Source: Oxalobacteraceae bacterium AB_14 (GTDB lineage Bacteria; Pseudomonadota; Gammaproteobacteria; Burkholderiales; Burkholderiaceae_D). Taken from it: a stretch of DNA of 64,000 bases. Below the pieces are notes generated by a model, which saw nothing but the letters and a program-made list of their open reading frames with translations, did no database searches and had not been told where the DNA came from. How positions within the stretch are numbered: the stretch's first letter is position 1; every line of letters begins with the position of its first letter. The translations under genes were made by a program, and so were the position numbers. The stretch lies in contig KB906724.1 in the NCBI GenBank assembly GCA_000381565.1, forward strand, positions 2,842,980 through 2,906,979, written 5' to 3'. Of the stretch, positions 18,569-27,879 are shown in pieces.

Positions 18569-19471
18569 ATGCGGCTGCGTCACATAGAGGTTTTTCACGC
18601 GATCATGCAAGTCGGCACCATCAGCGGCGCCGCACAGGTGCTGCACATCTCGCAGCCAGCCGTCACCAAGGTGTTGCAGCACTGCGAACTGCAACTGGGC
18701 ATGCCGCTGTTCGAACGCGTGCGCGGCAAGCTGTATCCCAGGCCGGAAGCGCACCGCCTGTTCGCCGAAACCGAAAAACTGAACCGCGACCTGCAAAGCA
18801 TACGCCGCCTGGCGGCCAGCCTCAAGGGCCGCGCGGTGGAGACCATCCGCCTGGTGTCGACCCCGACCGTGGCCGCCGGCGTGCTGCCGCAGGCGATGGG
18901 CAACTGGCGCCGCGCCTTCGCCGACACCCGCTGCGAACTGGCGACCCATCACACCAGCGAGATCGTCAACGCGCTGCGGCTGGGCGAGGCCGACCTCGGC
19001 CTGTCGCTGCAGGACCCGCGCCATCCCGGCATCGTCGCCGAGCCGATCGCGCAGGGCGTGATGACGGTGATCGCGCCGCCGGGCCGCTGGTCCGCCGCGC
19101 AAATCGCCCAGCCGTTCAGCGCGCCGGCGCTGGAGGGCGAGCTGATCGGCTACGCCGACAACGATCCGCTCGGCGACCAGGTGCTGGCCGCCTGCGAAGC
19201 GCAGGGCATCACGCCGCATTTCCACACCGTGGTGCAGACCTACCAGATCGCCCGCTCGCTGGTGGAGGCAGGCGGCGGCATGGCGGTGGTCGATCCCTTC
19301 ACTGCCGCATCGGGACGCGGACGCCTGCAAAGCCGGCCGTGGGCGCCGGAAATCGCGATCCAGCTGTATCTGCTGACGCCGGCCCATGCGCCGCTGTCCC
19401 ACGGCGCCAGCCAGCTGGCCGCCAGCATCGCCGAGGCCGCCCATGCATTGCTCACTGAGTTGCTCGCCTAG
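18569..19471 (+). CDS. LysR-family transcription regulator
   Basis: 300 residues. Winged helix at residues 1-60 (MRLRHIEVFHAIMQVGTISG, AAQVLHISQPAVTKVLQ), then a periplasmic-binding-type effector domain. The close spacing after murQ (25 bp) and the TonB receptor downstream suggest it controls one or both. The effector could be a muropeptide or amino sugar; this is inferred from neighbours only. LysR proteins usually act on a divergent promoter; here the nearest divergent region is the 149 bp between murQ and the serine hydrolase. Confidence 0.88.
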   Translation: MRLRHIEVFHAIMQVGTISGAAQVLHISQPAVTKVLQHCELQLGMPLFERVRGKLYPRPEAHRLFAETEKLNRDLQSIRRLAASLKGRAVETIRLVSTPTVAAGVLPQAMGNWRRAFADTRCELATHHTSEIVNALRLGEADLGLSLQDPRHPGIVAEPIAQGVMTVIAPPGRWSAAQIAQPFSAPALEGELIGYADNDPLGDQVLAACEAQGITPHFHTVVQTYQIARSLVEAGGGMAVVDPFTAASGRGRLQSRPWAPEIAIQLYLLTPAHAPLSHGASQLAASIAEAAHALLTELLA

Positions 19472-19542
19472 TCTTTATTCCAGGGAAATGTGGTTTAAAA
19501 GATACAAATGCCTTTCCTGAAAGTTACCCGCACTGGCATGCT

Positions 19543-19660
19543 GTGATGAAGTCAGCGTCATTCCCGCGCAGGCGGGAATCCATACAGCGCTGGGCAGGAT
19601 ACCCGGCAAGGTTTCCCGCCTGCGCGGGAACGACGGGGCAATTCGAGGCGACTTCATGAC
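19543..19660. repeat. REPIN-like double palindrome
   Basis: Two ATTCCCGC-type palindromes in inverse orientation, 19559-19583 and 19611-19634, are enclosed by near-perfect terminal inverted repeats GTGATGAAGTC (19543-19553) and GACTTCATGAC (19650-19660). The arrangement of two inverted REPs with flanks matches a REPIN or small MITE. It lies in the 288-bp gap between the LysR gene and the TonB receptor gene. No mobilising RAYT gene is in the window. Confidence 0.75.
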
Positions 19661-19759
19661 CAAAAGTTATAGCGGCAAAAGCTAATTTCATTGGCTGGTC
19701 AATGAGGCAAGGCGCTAATCTGGAAAAAACAGAATTCAGATTCACCACAGGGAGAGACC

Positions 19760-22525
19760 GTGAAGGTTACAAAACTGGCGCATATGATAGCGCTGATGGG
19801 CGTGTTCGCCCCGGCAACAGGTCCGGCGTTCGCCCAGGAAGGCGCCGCCGTCATGCAGCGCGTGGAAATTACCGGCAGCAGCATCAAGCGGCTGGCGAAG
19901 GAGGGCGCGTTGCCGGTCCAGGTGATCAACTACGACACCATCGAGAAATCCGGCATCACCAGCACCGAACAGCTGATCCGCAGCCTGTCGGCCAACGGCA
20001 CCGGCGCCGACAACATGACTTCCGGGAACAACGTCTTCGGCGCCGATGCCGACCGCGTCAGTGGCGGCGCCTCGTATGCCTCCCTGCGCGGGCTCGGCCC
20101 GAGCAGCACCCTGGTGCTGCTCAACGGCCGCCGCATCGCCACCTTCGGCGCCAGCGCCAAGGCGGTCGACTTGAACGCGATCCCGCTGGGCGCCATCCAG
20201 CGCGTGGAGATATTGAAGGACGGCGCCTCGGCCATCTACGGCACCGACGCCATCGGCGGCGTCATCAACTTCATCTTGCGCACCGACTACCACGGCCTCG
20301 AAGTCTCGCTCAACGACAACTTCACCCAGCACGGCGGCGGCGCCAACCGCAGGCTGTCGCTGTTGGGCGGCATCGGCTCGTTGCAGAAGGAGGGCTACAA
20401 CGTCATGGGCAGCGTCACCTATGACAACAACGAAAAGCTGAGCTCGCACGACCGCGCCTTCGCCAACGGCTTCCAGCCCGAGCGCGGCCTGTCGCCGGAC
20501 ACCACCGGCACGCCGTATGCCAACCAGCTGAGCGGCGCCGGCACCGCGCTGGGCACCGGCTTCAAGCGGCCGGGCGATCCGACCACCTATCTGCAGGCGA
20601 ACCCGCTCAGCTTCCAGGGCAAGTGCGATTCCATACCCGGCATGTCGCAATACCAGACCGCGCTGTGGAAGGATGTCACGGCGGCCACCCGCAGCACCTA
20701 TTCCTGCGCCTACGATTACGGCGCCGACTACATCATCAACTTCCCGGTCGAGCGCCTGAACGCGGTCGCGCGCGGCACGCTGCAAATCAGTCCCGATCAC
20801 AAGCTGCTGGTCGAGGCGCTGTACGGCCACAACAAGGCCACGGCGGAATTCACCCCGGTGCAGATCCAGACCTCGCTGGCCAACGGCAATGCCTATCCGG
20901 TCGGCGGCGCTTACTACCAGGATCTGTCGGCCTTCATTGCAAGCTTCGACAAGACCAAGCCCATCCTCTACAAATGGCGCGCCAACCCGTGGGGCAACCG
21001 CATGCAGGAAGACGTCACCGACAACGCCCGCCTGCTGATCGGCGCGGAAGGCGTTTTGCTCGGCAAGTGGGACTACCGCGCCGGCCTGTCGCACGGCGAG
21101 AGCACGACCAAGACCGCGCTGATCGGCGGCTACGGCTACACCAGCAAGATCTACGCCGCGCTGGGCAGCGGCATCATCAACCCCTGGCTGAGCGCCGGGC
21201 AGACCCAGACGCCGGAAGCCATGCAGCTGGTCGATTCGACCAGATTCAGCGGCGCCTTCCAGCACGGCAAAACCACCTTGACCCAACTGGACGGCAACCT
21301 GTCCGGCGAAGTCTGGCAGCTGCCGGCTGGTCCGGTGTCGATGGCGCTGGGTTTCGACCTGCGCCGCGAAGGCTACGACTTCGCCCAGGACGTCGACGCC
21401 ACGCAGATCCTGCTGTCGCCGGGGAACGCCGCGTTGAGTGAAGCCAGCCGCGACATCAAGGCGGTCTACACCGAGCTGATCGTGCCGATCACCAGGGAGC
21501 TGGAAACCCAGCTGGCCCTGCGCCGCGACCACTACAGCGTGTTCGGCTCGACCACCAATCCGAAGATCTCGTTCCGCTATCAGCCGAACGGTATGCTGGT
21601 GTTCCGCGGCTCGGCCAACAAAGGCTTCCTGGCGCCGAGCTTCACGCAGCTGTATTCCGGCCGGCTGTCGCAGGAATTGCCGAACGGGATCATCGATCCT
21701 GTGTATTGCCCGAGCCATCCCGGCGATCCGGCCTTCTGCGCCATTGCGCGCCTGCCTTATTTCAGCGGCGGCAATCCCGCGCTGAAGCCGGAAACCTCGA
21801 AGCAGGGCAGCCTGGGCGTGGTGATCGAGCCGGTGCGCGGCTACTCGGCCTCGATCGACTACTGGGCCATCAATTCGCAGAACCGCATCCTGAACCGCAC
21901 GCCGCAGATCGTGCTGGCCAACGCGGCGCTGCTGTCGCAGAACATCATCCGCAACCCTGACAACACGATCAATTACGTCAACGCCGGCTGGATCAACGCG
22001 GCCGGCACCAAGACCCGCGGCGCCGACGTGAGCCTGCGCGGCGAGGGCAAGCTCGACAGCTACAAGTGGGCCTTCAACCTGGACGGCACTTACACCCAGA
22101 GCTTCAAGTTCGCCGAGATCGAAGGCCAGCCCTACCGGGAATACGTCGGCAACTTCTACAGCCGCGACCTGTACCTGCGCTGGAAGCACAACGCCAGCCT
22201 GAGCCTGTCGCGCGGCGACTGGAGCGGCATGCTGATCCAGAGCTACAGCACCGGCTACAAGGACCAGCTGCCGGACGGTGGCAAGGCGGCGCCGCCGCCC
22301 GGCTTCAACCCCAACGTGAAGGCCTACACCAAGTACGATTTGTCGGCCAGCTACACCGGCTTCAAGAACGTCACGATCACGCTCGGCATCCAGAACCTGC
22401 TCGACACCGATCCGCCGTTCACCGCGCACAACGTGGATGAGGTGGTGGGCGCCGGCTGGGATCCGCGGGTGGCCGATCCGCGGGGGCGTGCGCTCAACGT
22501 ACTGCTCAAGTACAAGTTCCTGTAA
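19760..22525 (+). CDS. TonB-dependent outer-membrane receptor, possibly for murein fragments
   Basis: 921 residues. Signal peptide MKVTKLAHMIALMGVFAPA, plug domain from about residue 35 (EITGSSIKRLAKEGALPVQV; later LKDGASAIYGTDAIGGVINF), then a 22-strand barrel ending RALNVLLKYKFL with the usual aromatic near the C-terminus. The plug type (VEITGS-IKR, LLNGRR) is that of carbohydrate/peptide receptors rather than classical siderophore receptors. Its place between murQ/LysR and a LD-carboxypeptidase remnant makes peptidoglycan fragments the best-supported substrate. No Fur-like site was noticed upstream. Confidence 0.9.
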   Translation: MKVTKLAHMIALMGVFAPATGPAFAQEGAAVMQRVEITGSSIKRLAKEGALPVQVINYDTIEKSGITSTEQLIRSLSANGTGADNMTSGNNVFGADADRVSGGASYASLRGLGPSSTLVLLNGRRIATFGASAKAVDLNAIPLGAIQRVEILKDGASAIYGTDAIGGVINFILRTDYHGLEVSLNDNFTQHGGGANRRLSLLGGIGSLQKEGYNVMGSVTYDNNEKLSSHDRAFANGFQPERGLSPDTTGTPYANQLSGAGTALGTGFKRPGDPTTYLQANPLSFQGKCDSIPGMSQYQTALWKDVTAATRSTYSCAYDYGADYIINFPVERLNAVARGTLQISPDHKLLVEALYGHNKATAEFTPVQIQTSLANGNAYPVGGAYYQDLSAFIASFDKTKPILYKWRANPWGNRMQEDVTDNARLLIGAEGVLLGKWDYRAGLSHGESTTKTALIGGYGYTSKIYAALGSGIINPWLSAGQTQTPEAMQLVDSTRFSGAFQHGKTTLTQLDGNLSGEVWQLPAGPVSMALGFDLRREGYDFAQDVDATQILLSPGNAALSEASRDIKAVYTELIVPITRELETQLALRRDHYSVFGSTTNPKISFRYQPNGMLVFRGSANKGFLAPSFTQLYSGRLSQELPNGIIDPVYCPSHPGDPAFCAIARLPYFSGGNPALKPETSKQGSLGVVIEPVRGYSASIDYWAINSQNRILNRTPQIVLANAALLSQNIIRNPDNTINYVNAGWINAAGTKTRGADVSLRGEGKLDSYKWAFNLDGTYTQSFKFAEIEGQPYREYVGNFYSRDLYLRWKHNASLSLSRGDWSGMLIQSYSTGYKDQLPDGGKAAPPPGFNPNVKAYTKYDLSASYTGFKNVTITLGIQNLLDTDPPFTAHNVDEVVGAGWDPRVADPRGRALNVLLKYKFL

Positions 22526-22710
22526 CGACGGCAGACCACGGCTGGCGGCGGTTCGGCCATTTGCTGGCCGCCGCCGCGCTGGCCAGACCGGCCGTGGCGG
22601 GCTACGCCTTCGGCCACATTCGGCACCAGTTCACGCTGCCCGTCGGCCTGCGCGCCAGGCTGGACACGGCGCAGCAAACCCTGACCTTGCTGGAGCCGGC
22701 CGTCAGCTAG
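22526..22710 (+). pseudogene. C-terminal remnant of an LD-carboxypeptidase (peptidase S66)
   Basis: One frame running from the receptor stop to TAG at 22708-22710 reads, near its end, AGYAFGHIRHQFTLPVG and later LTLLEPAVS. The FGH followed by LTLPxG pattern is the C-terminal catalytic-His segment of S66 peptidases (LdcA), which trim murein tetrapeptides. The N-terminal Ser nucleophile domain is missing, and there is no start codon with a ribosome site. So an ldcA once stood downstream of the receptor and most of it has been deleted. Its presence supports a muropeptide role for the locus. Identification rests on about 50 residues. Confidence 0.6.
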
Positions 22711-22769
22711 ACGGCTTCCTGCGGCCGCATTTGATACACTGCGTCCCTTTACAAGCCTCAAGGAACACC

Positions 22770-23567
22770 ATGGCCATCCCAACCGAGTTGCGCGCCTACG
22801 CGCTGCATTGCCTGCTGGAGAACGATCCCGCGGCCAAAGTGGCGGCAGTCGCCGCGATGGCGGCGGCGTCGCGCGCGGGCGAGTGCGGGCTGGAGCCGGC
22901 GGACGCCATCGTGCCGTGCGGCGCCATTCCGGGCCGGCCGGAAAAGCCGGAACTGGTGCCGCCGCTGTCGGTGGGGCGGCGTTCCATGGCAACGGTGGAG
23001 GGCAGGGCCATGCTGATCCACGCGCTGGCCCACATCGAATTCAACGCCGTCAACCTGGCGCTCGACGCCCTGTGGCGCTTCCCGGACCTGCCGCACGAGT
23101 ACTACATCGACTGGCTGCGCGTGTCCGCCGAGGAGGCGACCCACTTCGCGATGCTGGCCGCGCATTTGCAAACGCTGGGCTACCGATATGGCGATTTTCC
23201 GGCGCACGACAGCCTGTGGGAAATGGTCGGCAAGACCAGCGGGGACGTGCTGGCGCGCATGGCGCTGGTGCCGCGCACGCTCGAAGCGCGCGGGCTCGAC
23301 GCGATCCCGCCGCTGCGCGCCAAGCTGGCCCAGGCCGGCGACCGCGACGCCGCCGCGATCCTGGACATCATCCTGCGCGACGAGGTCGGCCATGTCGAGA
23401 TCGGCAACCGCTGGTACAACCACCTGTGCCAGCAACGCGGCCTGGAACCACGCGCCACCTATGCCGAACTGGCGCTCCGCTACAAGGCGCCGACGCCGCG
23501 CGGCCCGTTCAACATCGAAGCCCGCCTGAAAGCCGGCTTTACCGAAGAAGAAATCCGCGCCCTGTAG
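22770..23567 (+). CDS. DUF455 ferritin-like protein
   Basis: 265 residues. The central region has the four-helix ferritin-like ligand pattern: ALAHIEFNAVNLALDALWRF, SAEEATHFAMLAAHL, and DEVGHVEIGNRWYNHLC, giving Glu and ExxH pairs for a di-metal site. The C-terminus reads PFNIEARLKAGFTEEEI, typical of DUF455. Homologues are annotated as rRNA/tRNA-hydroxylase-like or unknown-function ferritin-like proteins. No signal peptide. An AAGGAAC sequence precedes the ATG. It is convergent with the TonB receptor that ends 8 bp later. Confidence 0.88.
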   Translation: MAIPTELRAYALHCLLENDPAAKVAAVAAMAAASRAGECGLEPADAIVPCGAIPGRPEKPELVPPLSVGRRSMATVEGRAMLIHALAHIEFNAVNLALDALWRFPDLPHEYYIDWLRVSAEEATHFAMLAAHLQTLGYRYGDFPAHDSLWEMVGKTSGDVLARMALVPRTLEARGLDAIPPLRAKLAQAGDRDAAAILDIILRDEVGHVEIGNRWYNHLCQQRGLEPRATYAELALRYKAPTPRGPFNIEARLKAGFTEEEIRAL

Positions 23568-23575
23568 CGTGTGCG

Positions 23576-25852
23576 CTAGAACGCCAGGCCCAGCTTGAGG
23601 CCCAGCGTCCTGGGCCGGCTGACGGCGATGCGGCGCGTGCTCGGCAGGTCGGCCGAGATCGCCACGGGCAGGCCGGTCTGGCCGATCTTGTCGAGCAAAT
23701 TGTCGACGTACAGCGCGGCGTTCCAGCGCGGCGTCCTGCCCAGCGGCTGCCAACCCAGCCTGAGGTTCAGTTGCGCGTAGCCGCCGCGGCGATAGAACGG
23801 GCTGGCGCGGTCGTACAGGGCATTGGCGCCGCCGGTGTAGGTGGCGTCCAGCCGGCCGAAAGCCGCATAGCGTCCCGCCATCGGCCAGTTGTATTCGGCC
23901 GCAGCGCTGCCGCTCCAGCGCGGCACGTCGAGCAAGGTGTCGCCTTGCTTCGCACCGCTGCCGGGCACATCGTTGTTAAGCGTGGCGCTGGTATAGCCCG
24001 CCGTCGCCCGCAGCGCAAGGCGCGCCGTCGCCTGGAACGCCGCCTCCAGTTCGCCCCCCTTGCTGCGCGCCGAGCCAAAGTTCGCCGTGATATTGAAGCC
24101 GCATTGCAGCACGATCTGCTGCTGCACCTTGCTCCAATCGATGCTGTAGAGCGAGCCGTTGAGCGTTAGCCGGCGCTCCAGCCATTGGGTCTTGGCGCCG
24201 AACTCGTAGTTCCACAAGCTGTCTGGCGAAAAGGTCAGCAAGGCGCTGTCGCTCAGGCCCAGCATCGCGACCTCTCTGGCGCACAGCGCGGCCGGCGCCG
24301 GGTTGTTGGGGCCGCCCGGACGATAGCCTTTGGACGCCGTCGCGTACAGCAGGGTGTCCGGCGCGGCCTGCCACGACAGGTTCAGCCTGGGGTTGTAGCC
24401 ATGATCGCGCGAGCTGCCGGTGATGGCCGACGGGCCGCCGTTGAACAGGCCGTCGCCTTGCTGCGCGAAGCCCTGGTCGACGCGGAAGGCGCGCACGCCC
24501 AGCCGCGCAGTCCAGGCCGGGGTCAGCTGCCAGGCCGCCTCGGCAAACAAGGCGGTTTCACGCACCGTGGCCTGGCGCGCGCCGGTGAAGAAGCTGCCGT
24601 AGTCGGTGCCGAATTTGCTGTTGTAACCGGCCGGCACCGGGATCGCCGAGGCCAGCGGTGCATCCACATGGTGATAGTAGGCGCCGGCGATCATTTGCAG
24701 GGGCCCGCTGAAATCGGACACCATCCGCACTTCCTGGGTGAACTCGCGGTTGATGTAGTCGCCATGCATGGCGCCGGGGTAGACCGAACTCTGTGGGACA
24801 GGCGAGAAGAAATAGTACAGCACCTTGGAGGCATCCTCGTCGACCGCTACCCGGCGGTCGTAGTAGGAGGTCGACGACACCAGCTCGTAGCGCGAAAAAC
24901 TCTTGTGCAGCGTGAGATTGGACAGCGACGAGTTCTGCGCACTGGGTTCCGGCATCAGCCGGGTCTGGAGCAACCGCACCAGGCCACCCGGCGGCGCATC
25001 GATCTGGAACGGCGCCCCGAGCAGCATGTGCTGGTAGTAGAACGAGGCGTTCGCGATCAGTCCGGCGCCCAGGTTCAGCCGCAGGGCGATGCGCGCGCCC
25101 CTGGTCTGTTCGGTGTTGACGTTGGCCTGGCGCGCGCCGCCCGGCGCGATCGCCAGGATGTCGTTGACGGCCACCGGGTAGCGGTCGATATAGCCGTCCT
25201 GGTTGCGATACATGAGCCCGATCCGCAGGGCGGCCGCGCCTTCGCCCAGTGGCACGTTGACGCTGGCATTGCCTTCCTGGTTCCAGCCGCCGCCGTCGGT
25301 ATGCGACAACACGGCGCTGGCCTTGCCGCCAAACTTGTTCAGGTCGGGCTGGCTGCTGACGTACTTGACGGTGCCGCCCATCGAACTCGAGCCATACAGG
25401 CTTCCCTGCGGCCCGCGCAGCACCTCGACGCGGGCGATGTCGAAGATGGCGGGATCGATCAAGCCGCGCAGCGACAACAGCGAGGCGTTGCTGGAGGCGG
25501 CGATCGGCGTGTCGTCCAGGTAGTAGCCGACCGTGCCGGCGGTGCCCGCCACCGAGGAGATGCCGCGCATGATCAGGATGTTCTGGCCCGGACCCGACGA
25601 CACCACCGTCAGCCCCGGGGTCTGGCGCGCCAGGTCCGACAGGTGCTCGACCCCCATCCGTTCCAGTTCGCGCTGATCCAGCGCCGTCACGCTGAGCGGC
25701 ACCTCTTGCAGCGCTTCCGCGCGTTTCTGCGCCGTGACCACCACCTGCTCGATTTGCTGGGCCTGCGCCGCCGCGGCACCAAGGCCGCCGCAAACCAGTG
25801 CAAGCCTGAGCGCGCTAAGCGGCGCGGTCGCCGAGGTGGAATCTGGAGGCAT
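23576..25852 (-). CDS. TonB-dependent receptor, probable iron uptake
   Basis: 758 residues. Signal sequence ending GAAAAQAQQ, TonB box-like EQVVVTAQKRAEALQEVPLS, plug (LMRGISS-type segment ILIMRGISSVAGTAGTVGYY; VEVLRGPQGSLYGSSSMGGT) and a barrel ending RPRTLGLKLGLAF with a terminal Phe. The motif set is that of the iron/siderophore-type receptors common in sphingomonads and burkholderiales. The gene lies 31 bp downstream of a periplasmic binding protein gene, and a Fur-box-like sequence precedes that pair at 26881. Substrate not determined. Confidence 0.9.
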   Translation of the reverse strand: MPPDSTSATAPLSALRLALVCGGLGAAAAQAQQIEQVVVTAQKRAEALQEVPLSVTALDQRELERMGVEHLSDLARQTPGLTVVSSGPGQNILIMRGISSVAGTAGTVGYYLDDTPIAASSNASLLSLRGLIDPAIFDIARVEVLRGPQGSLYGSSSMGGTVKYVSSQPDLNKFGGKASAVLSHTDGGGWNQEGNASVNVPLGEGAAALRIGLMYRNQDGYIDRYPVAVNDILAIAPGGARQANVNTEQTRGARIALRLNLGAGLIANASFYYQHMLLGAPFQIDAPPGGLVRLLQTRLMPEPSAQNSSLSNLTLHKSFSRYELVSSTSYYDRRVAVDEDASKVLYYFFSPVPQSSVYPGAMHGDYINREFTQEVRMVSDFSGPLQMIAGAYYHHVDAPLASAIPVPAGYNSKFGTDYGSFFTGARQATVRETALFAEAAWQLTPAWTARLGVRAFRVDQGFAQQGDGLFNGGPSAITGSSRDHGYNPRLNLSWQAAPDTLLYATASKGYRPGGPNNPAPAALCAREVAMLGLSDSALLTFSPDSLWNYEFGAKTQWLERRLTLNGSLYSIDWSKVQQQIVLQCGFNITANFGSARSKGGELEAAFQATARLALRATAGYTSATLNNDVPGSGAKQGDTLLDVPRWSGSAAAEYNWPMAGRYAAFGRLDATYTGGANALYDRASPFYRRGGYAQLNLRLGWQPLGRTPRWNAALYVDNLLDKIGQTGLPVAISADLPSTRRIAVSRPRTLGLKLGLAF

Positions 25853-25883
25853 GGCATTTCTCCTGTGAGATGGCGGCGGACTA

Positions 25884-26774
25884 TCAGGGGGCGGAGGCCT
25901 TCGGGCTCACCGCGGACAACACGGCCTTGCGGGTCTCCGTCTGCATGCGCGCCAACTGGCCGCTGTCCTGCAACTGCCGATGGCCCTGTTCGAAGCGCTC
26001 CAGCAGTTCGCGCGCATTCGGCAGGTCGCGCCGCAAGACGAGGTAGGTGGGCACTGCGGAAATCGGCTTGGACTGGTAACTCAGGCGCGCCTGTTCGGCC
26101 GGCGTCAGCGCGGTCTGGATCAGCATCTTGCCGGCTTCTTGCTCCATCGGAAACAGGTCGATGCGGCCCAGCAGCAGCTTGCGCATATTGTTCAGATCGC
26201 CGGCGGCCTCCTGCACCCGCAGGACGCGCTTGGCGTGCAGCGCGGAAAACTCATCCGAGTAATAGTCGCCCAGGGTTGTGCCGATCTGGTATTTGGCCAG
26301 GTCGGCCAGCGTGGTCCACTCCGCCTGCATGCCGCGCCGCTGGAAGAACACCATGCGGAAGGTGTAGATCGACGTCTCGGAGTACAGCAACTTGCGGTCG
26401 CGTTCCGGCGTGTGGGCCCAGCCGAAGCCGCCGTCGTACAAGCCCATCATCACCCCGGTGATGGCGCGGTTGCTCGATACCCGCTCAAACTTGACGTTGA
26501 CATTGGCCGCCTTGAACGACTCGAACACCACCCGCGTAAGCAAGCCGCCGTAGGGCAGGTCCATGCCGATGAAAGGGGGATAGTCGTGGACGGTCAGCGT
26601 CACGGACAGTGGCGCGTCCGCTTGCGCGCCGGATGGCGCCATCGCCAAGGGCCCGAGCAGAAGCGCAAGCAAGCACCTGCGGCGCCGGGAAGCGGCCGCG
26701 ATACCGTTGCCTATTGCCCGACACGAGAGGCGCATATGCATATGTTGACACGGACGAAGTGAGCTTTCTCTCAT
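25884..26774 (-). CDS. periplasmic substrate-binding protein (SBP_bac_3 type)
   Basis: Up to 296 residues. A signal peptide is seen after MRLSCRAIGNGIAAASRRRR (CLLALLLGPLAMAPSGAQA), so ATGs at 26735 or 26741 may be the real starts; none has a convincing ribosome site. The mature part has the amino-acid-binding fold: LTVHDYPPFIGMDLPYGGLL, GLYDGGFGWAHTPERDRKLL, LADLAKYQIGTTLGDYYSDE. There is no permease alongside. Such orphan proteins are often linked to signalling or to a partner outer-membrane receptor. Its grouping with the TonB receptor 31 bp downstream supports a shared uptake role, inferred. Confidence 0.8.
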   Translation of the reverse strand: MRESSLRPCQHMHMRLSCRAIGNGIAAASRRRRCLLALLLGPLAMAPSGAQADAPLSVTLTVHDYPPFIGMDLPYGGLLTRVVFESFKAANVNVKFERVSSNRAITGVMMGLYDGGFGWAHTPERDRKLLYSETSIYTFRMVFFQRRGMQAEWTTLADLAKYQIGTTLGDYYSDEFSALHAKRVLRVQEAAGDLNNMRKLLLGRIDLFPMEQEAGKMLIQTALTPAEQARLSYQSKPISAVPTYLVLRRDLPNARELLERFEQGHRQLQDSGQLARMQTETRKAVLSAVSPKASAP

Positions 26775-26880
26775 CTTACGACCAAGCGACTGTCATGGAC
26801 ATATCTTTTTACTCTGCAACTCGAATCTGCCGCTCCCTTCGCACAGCAGCGGCAGTTGAACCCGCCCTTGCCACACTAAA

Positions 26881-26895
26881 TGATAGTCATTGTCA
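26881..26895. promoter_or_regulatory. Fur-box-like site
   Basis: TGATAGTCATTGTCA matches the Fur 7-1-7 consensus TGATAATGATTATCA at 12 of 15 positions and is nearly palindromic. It is the only AT-rich palindrome in the 171-bp gap upstream of the binding protein/TonB receptor pair, about 107 bp before the first possible ATG. Iron repression of that pair is the natural reading. Confidence 0.5.
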
Positions 26896-26945
26896 TTTCG
26901 TCCTGTGCGGCCAGGCGGAGGTGGGCTGATACGCAGCGCAGGGCA

Positions 26946-27878
26946 TCAGTCCCGGTCGGCCGACACGACCACCTGGCCCCGCCCCAGTTGCTTGGCCTGG
27001 TACAAGGCGGCATCGGCCCGTTGCAGCAAGGTGCCGAACCCATCCTCCTGCACCGGACACATGACGGCCACGCCGACGCTGACCGTGACCACGGCCGCGG
27101 TTGCGGAATCGAGATGCTCGATGGCCAACTCCCGCACGGCCTGTTCGACCCGCTCGGCCAGCGCGCGCGCGGCGGCGGCGTCGGTTTCCGGCAGCAGGCA
27201 GAGGAACTCTTCGCCGCCGTAGCGCGCCGCCAGGTCGCCGGCCCGCTGCATGGCCGAGGACAGCGCGCCGGCCACCCGTTTGAGACAGTCGTCGCCGGCC
27301 TGGTGGCCGTAGCGGTCGTTGTAGCGCTTGAAGAAATCGACATCGATCATCAGCGCCGCCAGCGGCATGCCGCTGCGCAGGCAGCGCCGCCATTCGATCT
27401 GCAGCCACTCGTTCAGGTGGCGCCGGTTGGCGATGCCGGTCAGGCCATCCACGAAGGCCAGCGCATGCAGGGCGTCGACATACTGCTTCAGCTGCAAATG
27501 GGCGCGCACCCGGTGGCGCAGCGTCAGCGGATTGACCGGCTTGGTCACGAAGTCGGCGCCGCCGGCTTCCCAGCAGGCGTTTTCCTCCTCCGGCGTGGTG
27601 CCGGCGGTCACGAAGATGACGGCGACGCCGTGCGTATCGGGGTTCTGTTTCAGGCGGCGGCATACTTCCAGGCCATCCAGTCCGGGCATGACGACATCGA
27701 GCAGCACCAGGTCGGGCGCGCTGCGCGCGCACAGCTCCAGCGCCTGCGCGCCGCCGGTGGCGACAAACAGTTCATATTCTCCCAGCAGGATCTGGTGCAT
27801 CAGCCGCAGGTTGGCCTGCTGGTCATCCACCAGCAGCACTTTGCCGCGCCGTGCGCCGCTCGCTACGTTCATGGTCAT
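26946..27878 (-). CDS. response regulator diguanylate cyclase (REC-GGDEF, PleD/WspR type)
   Basis: 310 residues. Receiver at residues 12-130: VLLVDDQQANLRLMHQI, phospho-Asp near 61 in LVLLDVVMPGLDGLEV, Lys in FVTKPVNP. GGDEF at 145-305: DGLTGIANRRHLNEW, IDVDFFKRYNDRYGHQAGDD and RYGGEEFLCLLPE near 221, all active-site residues present. It should make cyclic di-GMP when phosphorylated. Its start is 1 bp after the stop of the hybrid kinase gene, so the kinase is the obvious phosphodonor. Confidence 0.93.
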   Translation of the reverse strand: MTMNVASGARRGKVLLVDDQQANLRLMHQILLGEYELFVATGGAQALELCARSAPDLVLLDVVMPGLDGLEVCRRLKQNPDTHGVAVIFVTAGTTPEEENACWEAGGADFVTKPVNPLTLRHRVRAHLQLKQYVDALHALAFVDGLTGIANRRHLNEWLQIEWRRCLRSGMPLAALMIDVDFFKRYNDRYGHQAGDDCLKRVAGALSSAMQRAGDLAARYGGEEFLCLLPETDAAAARALAERVEQAVRELAIEHLDSATAAVVTVSVGVAVMCPVQEDGFGTLLQRADAALYQAKQLGRGQVVVSADRD

Positions 27879-27879
27879 G

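Noticed and set aside
19742..22429. 895-codon minus-strand frame
   Set aside because: Antisense to the TonB receptor, with shadow-type composition.
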